From PALSA-693 sp963780345 (lineage in GTDB: Bacteria; Actinomycetota; Acidimicrobiia; Acidimicrobiales; Palsa-688), in assembly GCA_963780345.1 (NCBI GenBank), contig CAWABU010000011.1, positions 434,001 to 498,000 of the forward strand: DNA of 64,000 bases. Reading direction: 5' to 3'. The position numbers and the translations under genes are program-made. Each line of letters begins with the position of its first letter. Position 1 is the stretch's first letter. Positions 18,620 through 27,084 of the stretch are shown piece by piece. The notes under the pieces were generated by a model. That model ran no database searches. It saw nothing but the letters and a program-made list of their open reading frames with translations, and was not told the DNA's origin.

Positions 18620-19975
18620 TCAGTCGCCGGTTGGCTGCTCCGTCACGTTCAGCACTCCCTGGACCCATTTGCCGTCGTGGACGTAGCGGATGGACAGCGG
18701 ATGGCCCGGCACGGCCTGGGTGAAGAGGATCTCGGTCAGGGTCCCGCTCGACGTCACGAGGTTGCCGTTCATGGAGGTGATGATGTCGCTGGGGCGGAGT
18801 CCCATCCGACTCGCCGGGCTGCCCGGCGGCACCTGACCGACCTCCGCCGCGCCCGACACGCTGTACTGGTTGGCGACGGTGGACGTCACGTCATCGGCAT
18901 TGACGATGCCGACCCACGGATGGGTGACCCGGCTGCCCGCCAGCAGCTGCTGGGTGACGTGCACGGCGACATCCACCGGCACCGCGAACAGCAGGCCCTG
19001 ATCGCTGCTGTTGGTCGGGTCGAGGCCGACCGTGATGCCCACCACCCGGCCGAATTGGTCGACCAGCGGCCCGCCGGCCTCGGTGCTCGGTAGGGGTGAG
19101 GAGCCGCTCACGGCGATCAGGTTTTCGATGGTCGACCCGCCGGTGACGTCCACCTCGCGATCCTCCGCCGTCACCGAACCGGAGAATACCGAGGCCGGCG
19201 CGTTGGCCCGGGCCCCGACCGCCAGCACCGCGCTGGCCAGATGAAGCTCCGCGACCGAGCCCAACTGAGGAAAGTCCTGGTACAGGTACGGAATTTCCAC
19301 GGCCATGACGGCCAGGCCGCTCGTGGGATCCGTACCGACGACTTTGCCCCGGTACTGCTGACCGCCGACCAGGCTCACCGAGATGCTGGAGGCGCCGGCG
19401 ACCAGGGAGCTGTCGGTCACGACATAGGTCTCGTTCCCGGCGCCCTGCTGGAAGAGCATTCCGGAACCGGTCGCCGGGCCGCTGGCGGTCGTGACCTGGA
19501 CCTCGACGACAGAGGGGGCAATGGCGTCGTCGACACCTGACCAGTCGACGCCATTCGATGTCGCAGAGGCGAGGGTCACGGTCGGAGCTGTCGGTACGAC
19601 CGAATGCACCACCACGGATTGCTGCTCGAAGGCTCCCGTGATCATGCCCACGCCGGTGGCGGCGAACGCGCCGACAACCGCGGCCACGACGGCTATCCCC
19701 CATAGGCGCGCCGACGGGCGTCGGACCCACCCGGTCAGATGCGAAGGCTGGGGATGAGTCCCGCCCTCTCCGCCACCAGGCCCCGAGTGGCCGTCGCCCG
19801 GTCCACCATGGCCCGGTCCGCCAGGGCCATCGCCTCCTTCAGTCTCGGCCCCCGCCTCGGCCCCGGCCGGCGGGCGTGGATCCGGTCCCTCCGAGGGATG
19901 CCGCCAGAGACGGTCGTCAGGAGGGAGCCACGCCAGGTACGGCCCTTCCTCCTCCATGCCGTCGTCGGGTTCCAC
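18620..19975 (-). CDS. HtrA-like membrane protein with PDZ domain and lost catalytic triad
   Basis: This 451-residue protein has a cytoplasmic N-terminal tail (DDRLWRHPSE, then a Gly-rich stretch), one transmembrane helix (LWGIAVVAAVVGAFAATGVG), a trypsin-fold domain and a C-terminal PDZ domain. Fold landmarks are present, but the triad is not. The usual TNxHVV His position reads VTDSSLVAG, the Asp of xDLAV reads TSGLAVM, and the GNSGGP serine site reads STEAGGPLV. It is therefore predicted to be proteolytically inactive, a scaffold or sensor. GTG 19975 lies 7 nt after TAGGCT (leaderless); ATG 19957 is the alternative. It is divergent from moaE. Confidence 0.85.
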   Translation of the reverse strand: MEPDDGMEEEGPYLAWLPPDDRLWRHPSEGPDPRPPAGAEAGAETEGGDGPGGPGHGGPGDGHSGPGGGEGGTHPQPSHLTGWVRRPSARLWGIAVVAAVVGAFAATGVGMITGAFEQQSVVVHSVVPTAPTVTLASATSNGVDWSGVDDAIAPSVVEVQVTTASGPATGSGMLFQQGAGNETYVVTDSSLVAGASSISVSLVGGQQYRGKVVGTDPTSGLAVMAVEIPYLYQDFPQLGSVAELHLASAVLAVGARANAPASVFSGSVTAEDREVDVTGGSTIENLIAVSGSSPLPSTEAGGPLVDQFGRVVGITVGLDPTNSSDQGLLFAVPVDVAVHVTQQLLAGSRVTHPWVGIVNADDVTSTVANQYSVSGAAEVGQVPPGSPASRMGLRPSDIITSMNGNLVTSSGTLTEILFTQAVPGHPLSIRYVHDGKWVQGVLNVTEQPTGD

Positions 19976-20097
19976 GCATTTGAGCCTAACGAGGGCGCTG
20001 GCCGAGCGCTTCGCGGCCCAACCGATCGTTCTTTGGCCGGGCTTTTCATCGGGAGGGTGCGTCACGCATCCAGCCGCGCCCGTCGTAGCATTGGGTC

Positions 20098-20605
20098 GTG
20101 CCTTCGCCCCCGCAGGCGCCGCGCCCCTTTGGCCGGCGACCCGGACGTTTCCGTCGCGCTCACCGCCGATCCGCTTTCGATGGACGAGGCCGCGAACTGG
20201 GTGACCCGGCCCGATTGCGGCGCAGTCGTGGTGTTCGGCGGCACCGTGCGCGATCACGCCGAAGGCCGTCCCGGTGTCACCGAACTCGAATATGAGGCCT
20301 ACTCGGCTCAGGTGGAACCGCGCCTGGCTGCCATCGCCGCCGAGGCCCGATCGCGCTGGCCGGACGTCGGCCGGTTGGTGTTGTGGCATCGGGTCGGAAT
20401 CCTGACGGTCACCGAGTGCTCGGTGGTGGTGGCCGCGTCCGCAGGGCATCGCGGCGAGGCCTTCGATGCCGCCCGGTTCTGCATCGACACATTGAAAACA
20501 ACCGTCCCGATCTGGAAGCGCGAGCGATGGGCGGGTGGCGAGGACTGGGGTCAGGACGCCCATCACATCGCGGAGGTCGGGGATAGCACGGAGTTGCGGA
20601 CATGA
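20098..20605 (+). CDS. moaE: Molybdopterin synthase catalytic subunit (possible frameshift near 20128)
   Basis: MoaE transfers sulfur from MoaD thiocarboxylate to precursor Z to make molybdopterin. The core is complete: GAVVVFGGTVRDHAEGR, ELEYEAYSAQ, LWHRVGILTVTECSVVVA, RFCIDTLKTTVPIWKRE (with the catalytic Lys) and the C-terminal W-DAHHI segment. The natural start is probably GTG 20098, 6 nt after TAGCAT, but it is in another frame. A +1/-2 shift around 20128 would join MPSPPQAPRPF to GDPDVSVALTADPLSMDEA. If there is no shift, TTG 20129 starts the gene. No moaD lies nearby. It overlaps the next gene by ATGA. Confidence 0.88.
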
Positions 20606-21481
20606 CGGCGTCATCGGCGGTGGTGCTCGGCAACCTGGCTTATCTCATCGGTGCGGTGGTGTTGGCGACCATCGGCGGCTTGATCGTGTGGTTGCGCCAC
20701 CGGCAGCCCCGATCGGTGCACGCCAACGTCGAATCCTTCCATCGGGGCTTGCAGGCCCTCGCCCCGGCGACGAATCATTCCGGGTCCACCCGCGGTAGTC
20801 GGCCGGCGGCGTCGGGAGGGCTGCGCATCCAGCGGGAGCCGGACCCGGCGGAGCCCACCGACTCGACGACACCCGGGGAGATGGTCCGGCGGGTCCTCCC
20901 GGATTCTGCCGACCTCGACCTGACCGGGGAACTGCCCCTTCGGACCAACGGCAGCGGGGCGCACGATGCTCCGGACCGGGAACTGGCGGCGGAGGCGCAT
21001 GGCCGGGAAGGCGGGGTGGTCCACCGCGCCTCGGACCGGCCCGACGACGTCATGGGTCCTCTGCCGGCGATCCCGTCCTGGGAAAACGGCTCCGTGGGCC
21101 CTCCGCCGGTGAGCCCGGCCTGGGAGAACGCCTGGATGGACCCTCCGCCGCCGAGCCTGCCCTGGGACAGCGGGGTTGGCCTGCCGCCGGTGAGCCCGCC
21201 TGTGGCGAACGGCCCGGGGGACCCACCGACCGTGAGCCCGCTTTGGGCGAATGGGTCGGCGGACCCTCCTCCGGTGAGCGCGCCCCCGGCGAATGGCTCG
21301 ATCGACCCTCTGCCGGCGAGCGCGTCGGGCGAACGGCTCGATCGACCCTCTGCCGGCGAGCGCGCCTCGGGCGAACGGCTCGATGGGCCCCGATCTGACC
21401 GAGCCCGCCCTGGCGTCACCGATCGACGAGGCGGGGTCGGAGCGCCCCGTCGCCGGACGAGCAGGAGTCGAGGCTGGCTAG
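20602..21481 (+). CDS. Membrane-anchored Pro-rich repeat protein (frameshift near 21335)
   Basis: I do not recognise this family. One N-terminal transmembrane helix (LAYLIGAVVLATIGGLIVWL) is followed by a polar linker and, from about residue 150, repeats of roughly 15 residues of the form PPPVSPxWxNGSxx, about eight copies. In the last repeats the DNA copy at 21320-21340 lacks a CC present in the next copy. Restoring it continues the repeat (ANGSIDPLPASAPRANGS) to a TAG at 21479, inside the start of mreB. Without correction the frame runs into mreB as nonsense. Coupling to moaE (ATGA) and mreB suggests one operon and a possible envelope or cytoskeleton role, which is speculative. Confidence 0.6.
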
Positions 21482-22466
21482 AGACCTCGCCATCGATCTT
21501 GGGACCGCTAATACCCTGGTCTACTCACGCGGGCGGGGCATCGTTCTCAACGAGCCGACGGTAATCGCCCTCAATTCCCGGACCCAGGACGTGCTGGCCA
21601 TGGGGCACGAGGCGTGGCAGATGATCGGGCGAACACCCGGCTACATCGTGGCCGTGCGGCCCCTCCGCCAGGGGGCTATCACCGACTTCGACATCACGCA
21701 GCGGATGATCCGCCTGCTCCTGCAGCGGGCGGGGGTTTCGAGGTTCAACCGGCCCCGCGTGTTGATCTGCGTCCCCTCTGCCATCACCGAGGTCGAACGG
21801 CGGGCCGTCGAGGAGGCCGCTCGGGGCGCGGGAGCCAACGGCGCTTATCTGATCGAGCAGCCCATGGCCGCCGCCATCGGCGCCGGCCTGCCCATCCACG
21901 AGCCGCTCGGCAACATGGTGGTGGACATCGGCGGCGGCACTACTGAGACCGCCGTCATCTCGCTCGGCGGCATCGTGGCCCTGGAGGCCATCCGGGTGGG
22001 GAGCTTTGACGTCGACGCCTCCATCCAGACCTACGTCCGGCGGGAGTACGGGATCGCCGTGGGCGAGCGCACCGCCGAGGAGATCAAGCTGGCGATTGGC
22101 TCGGCCTGGCCCACCGATAACTCCATCAAGGCCGAGGTACGCGGCCGCGATCTCATGACCGGCTTGCCCAAAACGGTCATCCTCTCGCCCGACGAGGTCC
22201 GCGACGCCATCGAGGAGCAGGTGGGCGCCATCGTGGATTCCGTGATCAAGTGTCTCGGGTCGTCGCCGCCTGAGCTGGCCCAGGATCTGATCAGCCAGGG
22301 CATCCACCTGGTCGGCGGCGGCGGTCTGCTGAGCGGGCTGGACACGCGGCTGCAGCAGGAGACCAACCTCCCGGTCATCCTGGTGGACGCCCCGCTCGAG
22401 TGCGTCGTGCTGGGGGCCGGCAAGTGTCTCGAGGAGTTCGACGCCGTCAAAGACCTGTTCATGTAG
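21474..22466 (+). CDS. mreB: Rod shape-determining protein MreB (probable CTG start)
   Basis: This actin-like ATPase organises lateral wall synthesis. The phosphate-1 loop is at the very start (LAIDLGTANTLVY), then IALNSRTQDVLAMG, phosphate-2 MVVDIGGGTTETAVISLGG, GERTAEEIKLAIG and the C-terminal adenosine loop LVGGGGLLSGL. Homology requires the frame from 21474, where the codon is CTG, with AGGAG 6 nt upstream. The first ATG (21591) would delete the first ATP-binding loop. At 330 residues the length is normal. No mreC, mreD or rodA lies in the window. It meets the HEAT-repeat gene tail to tail with no gap. Confidence 0.93.
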   Translation: MARDLAIDLGTANTLVYSRGRGIVLNEPTVIALNSRTQDVLAMGHEAWQMIGRTPGYIVAVRPLRQGAITDFDITQRMIRLLLQRAGVSRFNRPRVLICVPSAITEVERRAVEEAARGAGANGAYLIEQPMAAAIGAGLPIHEPLGNMVVDIGGGTTETAVISLGGIVALEAIRVGSFDVDASIQTYVRREYGIAVGERTAEEIKLAIGSAWPTDNSIKAEVRGRDLMTGLPKTVILSPDEVRDAIEEQVGAIVDSVIKCLGSSPPELAQDLISQGIHLVGGGGLLSGLDTRLQQETNLPVILVDAPLECVVLGAGKCLEEFDAVKDLFM

Positions 22467-23255
22467 TCAGGTGTCGACCTGAGGGGTTCGATCGCTCAGG
22501 TCTTCGGCGGCCTGGCGGACCTGCCAGTCCCGGTCGTGGCTGGCCCGTTCGATGGCGGCGTCGACTTCGGGGCCGTCGAAAGGCGCCAGGGCCAGCACGG
22601 CCCGCCGCCGCACGGCGGGCTTGTCCCCGGTCGCCCGCAAGATAGCCGGCAGGCCGCGCCGGTCGCCGATGGCGCCGAGAGCGGCCACGGCGGCTTCGCG
22701 GCAGAGCGGGTCGGCGTGGACCTGGCTCACGCTGGATAGCGCCGCAATCTCGTCGGGCGTCACGTCGCCGATCTCTCCCAGGGCGAAGCAGGCCGCCTCC
22801 ACCACCCGTGGGTCGCCATCCGTGATGGCGCGCCCCGCCAGGCCGGCACCGAGCGCCCCGAAGGCCGTGGCCAGCTCGGCGGCCCGGACCCGGACCTCCG
22901 GGTGGCGATCCTCGAGGGCGGCGTCGAGGTCGCCAAAGGCGAGCCGCCCCATGCGAGCCAGGGCCCCGAGGGCTGTGGCCCGCACCGGAGGAGCCCCATC
23001 TCCGAGCGCCCGGCGGGCGGCCGGCTCGTCGCCGCGGTGACCGGCGAGGGCGGCCTCCCGCCGACGAGCGACCACGTCGGTAGGGCCCGCTTCGCCGCCA
23101 CCGCCGTTGGCCGGCGGTGGGGCGGTGTCTACCGGCCGTCGGGCGATGCCTGGCGCGGGTTGCGCCGTACCTGCCGGCGGTGGGAGGGCATTCCCGACCG
23201 GCGGCGGGTCGGAGCCGCCGGTTGGCGGTCGAGGGGCGTCAGCCGCTGGCGGCAT
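22467..23255 (-). CDS. HEAT-repeat protein
   Basis: The N-terminal ~60 residues are Pro/Gly/Ala-rich and probably disordered. Residues ~65-262 form a series of HEAT/PBS-lyase-like helical repeats (for example PVRATALGALARMGRLAF, HPEVRVRAAELATAFGAL, PRVVEAACFALGEIGD, PLCREAAVAALGAIGDRRGL). Such solenoids usually bind protein partners. The start ATG overlaps the 3' end of the small membrane protein gene upstream by 17 nt, so the two are probably co-transcribed. The exact role is unknown. Confidence 0.8.
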   Translation of the reverse strand: MPPAADAPRPPTGGSDPPPVGNALPPPAGTAQPAPGIARRPVDTAPPPANGGGGEAGPTDVVARRREAALAGHRGDEPAARRALGDGAPPVRATALGALARMGRLAFGDLDAALEDRHPEVRVRAAELATAFGALGAGLAGRAITDGDPRVVEAACFALGEIGDVTPDEIAALSSVSQVHADPLCREAAVAALGAIGDRRGLPAILRATGDKPAVRRRAVLALAPFDGPEVDAAIERASHDRDWQVRQAAEDLSDRTPQVDT

Positions 23256-23643
23256 GGTGGACGGCCATCGCCACCGCCCAGACGACCACGCTCAGCACGG
23301 CGGCGAAACCGAGACCGATGGTGACGGCGATCACCGTCAGCGCCACCGCGGCCCGAAGGCGCGCCCACAGACCGGTGCGCGGGATGATCCGGACCAGGAT
23401 CGTGCGCTCGACCAGCATCGGCCGCCGCCTTTCTCGCCGGCGAGGCTTCGAGGGGGCCGATGGTTCCGTGGCGGCAGGATCACGCCCGGCCGGGGGTGCC
23501 GGCCCGTTGAGGGCCCGGGACGATGGGCGGGTTCGTGCCGGTGGCGGCGGTCCAGCCCGGCTTACGGCCAGCGACCGGTAGGAGGCGCCGGCCGGAGCAG
23601 CCGGCTCCCCCCATGGCGACGAAGGGTGATCCGGCTCATGCAT
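23239..23643 (-). CDS. Small single-pass membrane protein
   Basis: The protein has 134 residues from ATG 23643. It has a Pro/Ala/Arg-rich cytoplasmic region (with the basic cluster KPRRRERRRP) followed by one long hydrophobic helix (AVALTVIAVTIGLGFAAVL and on) and a short tail. No domain is recognised. It overlaps the HEAT-repeat gene and is divergent from the YlbL gene. It may act as a membrane anchor for its HEAT neighbour, which is an inference from overlap only. Confidence 0.55.
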   Translation of the reverse strand: MHEPDHPSSPWGEPAAPAGASYRSLAVSRAGPPPPARTRPSSRALNGPAPPAGRDPAATEPSAPSKPRRRERRRPMLVERTILVRIIPRTGLWARLRAAVALTVIAVTIGLGFAAVLSVVVWAVAMAVHHAASG

Positions 23644-23782
23644 GCCGGCTGCACCCGACATCTGGGTCCGGCATGGCACGCTGGAGGGCCGGCGCTGCGC
23701 ACGGCGCCCGACCACCGGAAGGCAGGGTTGTGGTCACAAGCAGACCGATCGTACAAGACCGGCGCCCGCCGTCGGGGGCCGC

Positions 23783-24952
23783 ATGAGCCGGCGCGCCGGT
23801 TACCGCCAGCCGGCGGTGGTCTGGGTGCTCTCGGTGATCGTCGTGGCCACGTTGCTGGTGGCCGGGTGGCAGATCATCGAGCAGGGCGCCAGCGGCTACT
23901 ACGCCTTCGCGCCCGGCTCCGCCCCCCAGATCACCGCCAATCCGCGATGCACCGCCAACCACAACGGCCAGCTGGACCTGCCGGACGGCTCCCCGTGCGC
24001 TCTGATCAGCGTGCCGGCCGATCGCACCCATCCCATCCAGGGCTCGCTCTATATGGTCGATGTCCTGGTCGGGCCGGCCACACCCGGCCAATACATCCTC
24101 TCGAAGCTCGGACTGCTGCATTCCGTTGAAAGTGGTACCCAGTTGGTCCCGGCCATCGACGTGCTCGGCAGCACCCCCCCCGCCCAGCTGCCCTGCCAGG
24201 ACGCCCAGCAGATGAACAGCGCCACGTCCTCCGCCGAGGTCGTCGCCCTGCGTGAGCTTGGTTATCAGGTGAAAGAGCAGGACCTCGGCGCCCAGCTGGT
24301 GGAAGTGGTACCCGGGAGCCCGGCCGCGGCTGCCGGGCTGCGATGCAATGACGTGGTGACCGCCGTCAACGGGGTCGCCATCCACACGGCAGCCGGTTTC
24401 GTCGCCGCCGTCCACGTGGCCAAGCCCGGCCAGACGGTGCACGTGACCGTGCGGCGACCCGGCACCAACGGCAAGCCTCGCACCCTGACCCTCGCCGTCA
24501 CCCTCACCGGGACCCCCGCTCTCGGTGGCCACCCGCCCGCACCCAACCAGCCCTTCCTGGGCGTGGCGTCGACCACCCAGACGGTCTTCGTGTACCCCTT
24601 CAATGTCAACGTCGACGTCGGCGCCATCGGCGGACCCTCGGCCGGGCTGGCCCTGACGCTCGGCCTGCTCGACGTGCTGAGCGCCGGCAACCTCACTGGC
24701 GGGCACCGCGTCGCGGCCACCGGGACGATCAACCTCGACGGCTCGGTAGGTGACGTCGGAGGAGTGGCCCAGAAGGCGGTCGCCGTGCGCCAGGCCGGAG
24801 CCCAGGTGTTTTTCGTCCCGACCGACGAGGTGAAGGCCGCCAAGAGCCAGGCCGGGTCGATGAAGGTGTTCCCGGTCTCGAGCCTGGACCAGGCCCTCAA
24901 CGACCTGAAGGCCCTCGGCGGCCACCTCCCACCACCCGTGTCCGGAACCTAG
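23783..24952 (+). CDS. YlbL-type PDZ domain-containing Lon-like serine protease
   Basis: This is a membrane-anchored peptidase of family S16. One N-terminal transmembrane helix (VVWVLSVIVVATLLVAGW) precedes a PDZ domain (LVEVVPGSPAAAAGLRCNDV and following) and the Lon-like proteolytic domain. The Ser-Lys dyad is intact: Ser286 in GAIGGPSAGLALTLGLL and Lys331 in VGGVAQKAVAVRQAGA. No ATPase domain is present, as usual for YlbL. The start was chosen at the ATG directly before the membrane helix; the frame is open further upstream. Confidence 0.93.
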   Translation: MSRRAGYRQPAVVWVLSVIVVATLLVAGWQIIEQGASGYYAFAPGSAPQITANPRCTANHNGQLDLPDGSPCALISVPADRTHPIQGSLYMVDVLVGPATPGQYILSKLGLLHSVESGTQLVPAIDVLGSTPPAQLPCQDAQQMNSATSSAEVVALRELGYQVKEQDLGAQLVEVVPGSPAAAAGLRCNDVVTAVNGVAIHTAAGFVAAVHVAKPGQTVHVTVRRPGTNGKPRTLTLAVTLTGTPALGGHPPAPNQPFLGVASTTQTVFVYPFNVNVDVGAIGGPSAGLALTLGLLDVLSAGNLTGGHRVAATGTINLDGSVGDVGGVAQKAVAVRQAGAQVFFVPTDEVKAAKSQAGSMKVFPVSSLDQALNDLKALGGHLPPPVSGT

Positions 24953-25008
24953 GGGGCCCCGCCGGGCGATCGCCCACCCTCGGACACGAGCCGTTCTAGG
25001 CTGATTTC

Positions 25009-27006
25009 ATGGCAGCTGACCCGTCGCTGACGCCCGATCAGGTCCAGGCGCGGTCCTTCTCGTCGGCGTTTCGAGGCTACGACCAGTCGGAAGTCCGGGA
25101 CTTCCTGAGTCGCGTGGCCGCCGAGGTCCGCTCGCTACGGGACCGCAATCAACACCTCGAGTCCGCCTGGCATTCGGCCGAAGAGCGGGCCGCTCGCCCG
25201 CCCGTGCTCGACGAGGAGGCGCTCATCGTCGCCGTTGGCGAGGAGACGGCCAGCATCCTGCGGGCGGCTCGAGCCGCGGCCAGCGACCTCCGGGCCCGGG
25301 CTACCGATGACGCCGAGCGGATCGTGGCGGACGCCCAGGCCCGCTCCACCGAGCTTCGATCCGAGGCCGAGGGGGTGCTCGGCCGGGAGATGAAGGCGGC
25401 CGAGGAGGCCGCCGCCCGGGTGATGGACAAGGCCCGGTCCGACGCCGCCGAGATGGTCGACAAGGCCAGGATCGAGGCTGACGCCCTGCGGGCCGCGGCC
25501 CAGCACGAGCGGAATCTGACCATCGAAGGCGCCATGTCGACGCGCGAGCGGATCCTCGAGGATCTCTCCCGGCGGCGCCGGGTGGCGTCCGTGCAGATCG
25601 AGCAGCTCCGGGCGGGACGCGAGCGTCTGCTCGAGTCCTACGCGGTGGTCCGCCGCACCCTGGAAGAGGTCAACGACGATCTCAACCGGGCTGACACCGA
25701 GGCCCGGGCGGCCGCCGACGAGGTGGGCCGGCGCATGCGCGACCAGTTCCCCGAATCGGCCAGCCCGACCGAGATCCATGCCGGGGCCGAGCCGGCGGTC
25801 GAGGGCCAGCCGAGCGCGGCGCGCCCCGCGGGGCCGCCCGCTACGGCGCCGGACTGGCCCGGCGTCGTAGCCGGCCCCCCGCCGGAACCGCGACAGGCGG
25901 GCACCGTTCCGGGTCCCCCGCCCGAACCGCCCCCACCCGCCACCGGGCCCGGCCCCTCGCCGGAACCGTCCCGCCTGCAGCCTCCGCCCTCGCAGGCCGC
26001 CGCGGGTAGCTCGTCAGGCGCGGCCGGACGGGCCCCGGTGGAGGCCGGCCGGGGCGGTAGTGAAGCGCTGGCCGCCGACTTTCAGCCTCCGGAGGCCACC
26101 CTTCCTCCGGCCCAGCCGGCGGGCGGGCCGCGATTGCGGGTGGTCACCGACGACGAGGGTTTGCCGGCATCGAGCCGCGGGGTCGACGACCTGTTCGCCC
26201 GGCTGCGGTCGGGGCGCGCCGCCAAGGAGGTGCATCCCGCGGCGGAGCCGGCGACGCCGGTTTCGCCGACGCTCATCCCGGGCGCTGCCACCGACGCCGA
26301 AATCGAAGAGGATGAGAGCGAACCGGCCGACCCGGATGAAGGCTGGTTGCGGCGGCGGCAAGCCGTCCTGGCCGACCTCGAGTCGTCGCTGACGCGCCGG
26401 TTGAAGCGCGCCCTTCAGGACGAGCAGAACGATCTGCTGGACCACCTGCGCAGCCAGCGAGACGAACCCACCGTCGCCGCCCTGCTTCCCGCCGTCACGG
26501 ACCAGATCGCCCACTATTCCGACATCGCCCACCCTCAACTGGAGGAAGCCGCCATCGGCGGCGTCGCCTTCGCAGTTGAGATCCTCGGGCAGCCTGCCGA
26601 TGCCCCCGGCGCATCCGACGTTGGCGATCTCGCCGACGATGCGGCCACGACCATCGTCGAATCTCTGCGTCGCCGGCTCGAGCACGCCATCACGGTGTCG
26701 GCAGGCGACGACCAGCAGGTGCTCGTCGAGGCGGTCGGCTCGGCCTACCGGGAGTGGAAGAGCGAGCGGATCGAGCGCATCGCGGGTGATGTGCTGGCGG
26801 CCGCCTTCTCCCGGGGAACCTGGCACCAGGTGCCGATGGGCGGCCCGTTGCGCTGGGTCGTGCACGACACCGGCGGGCCCTGTCCGGACTGCGACGATGA
26901 TGTCCTGGCCGGGAACCTGCCCAAGGGTGAGCCGTTTCCAACGGGCCAGCCCTACCCGCCGGCTCACCCTGGTTGCCGCTGCCTGCTGGTGCCGATCGCG
27001 GAATGA
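25009..27006 (+). CDS. DivIVA-domain protein with C-terminal Cys/His motif
   Basis: Residues ~5-36 are a DivIVA/Wag31-type membrane-curvature motif (FSSAFRGYDQSEVRDFLSRV). A long Ala/Glu/Arg-rich coiled coil extends to ~245, then a Pro/Ala-rich linker (~250-345) and a helical domain (~440-620). The last 45 residues carry CPDCDDDVLAGNLPKGEPFP and PPAHPGCRC, a CxxC plus HxxCxC arrangement like the C-terminus of phage Mu-F/SPP1-gp7 head morphogenesis proteins. The DivIVA part implies a polar or septal location; the tail could bind zinc. The ATG lies 6 nt after TAGGCT, with no Shine-Dalgarno. Confidence 0.82.
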   Translation: MAADPSLTPDQVQARSFSSAFRGYDQSEVRDFLSRVAAEVRSLRDRNQHLESAWHSAEERAARPPVLDEEALIVAVGEETASILRAARAAASDLRARATDDAERIVADAQARSTELRSEAEGVLGREMKAAEEAAARVMDKARSDAAEMVDKARIEADALRAAAQHERNLTIEGAMSTRERILEDLSRRRRVASVQIEQLRAGRERLLESYAVVRRTLEEVNDDLNRADTEARAAADEVGRRMRDQFPESASPTEIHAGAEPAVEGQPSAARPAGPPATAPDWPGVVAGPPPEPRQAGTVPGPPPEPPPPATGPGPSPEPSRLQPPPSQAAAGSSSGAAGRAPVEAGRGGSEALAADFQPPEATLPPAQPAGGPRLRVVTDDEGLPASSRGVDDLFARLRSGRAAKEVHPAAEPATPVSPTLIPGAATDAEIEEDESEPADPDEGWLRRRQAVLADLESSLTRRLKRALQDEQNDLLDHLRSQRDEPTVAALLPAVTDQIAHYSDIAHPQLEEAAIGGVAFAVEILGQPADAPGASDVGDLADDAATTIVESLRRRLEHAITVSAGDDQQVLVEAVGSAYREWKSERIERIAGDVLAAAFSRGTWHQVPMGGPLRWVVHDTGGPCPDCDDDVLAGNLPKGEPFPTGQPYPPAHPGCRCLLVPIAE

Positions 27007-27084
27007 GAGCCCCGTCAAGGCCACCATTTTCCCCGCCCCTGATATCCGGAGCCTGACCCTTCCTTATTAGGCTCGCCATTCGCA

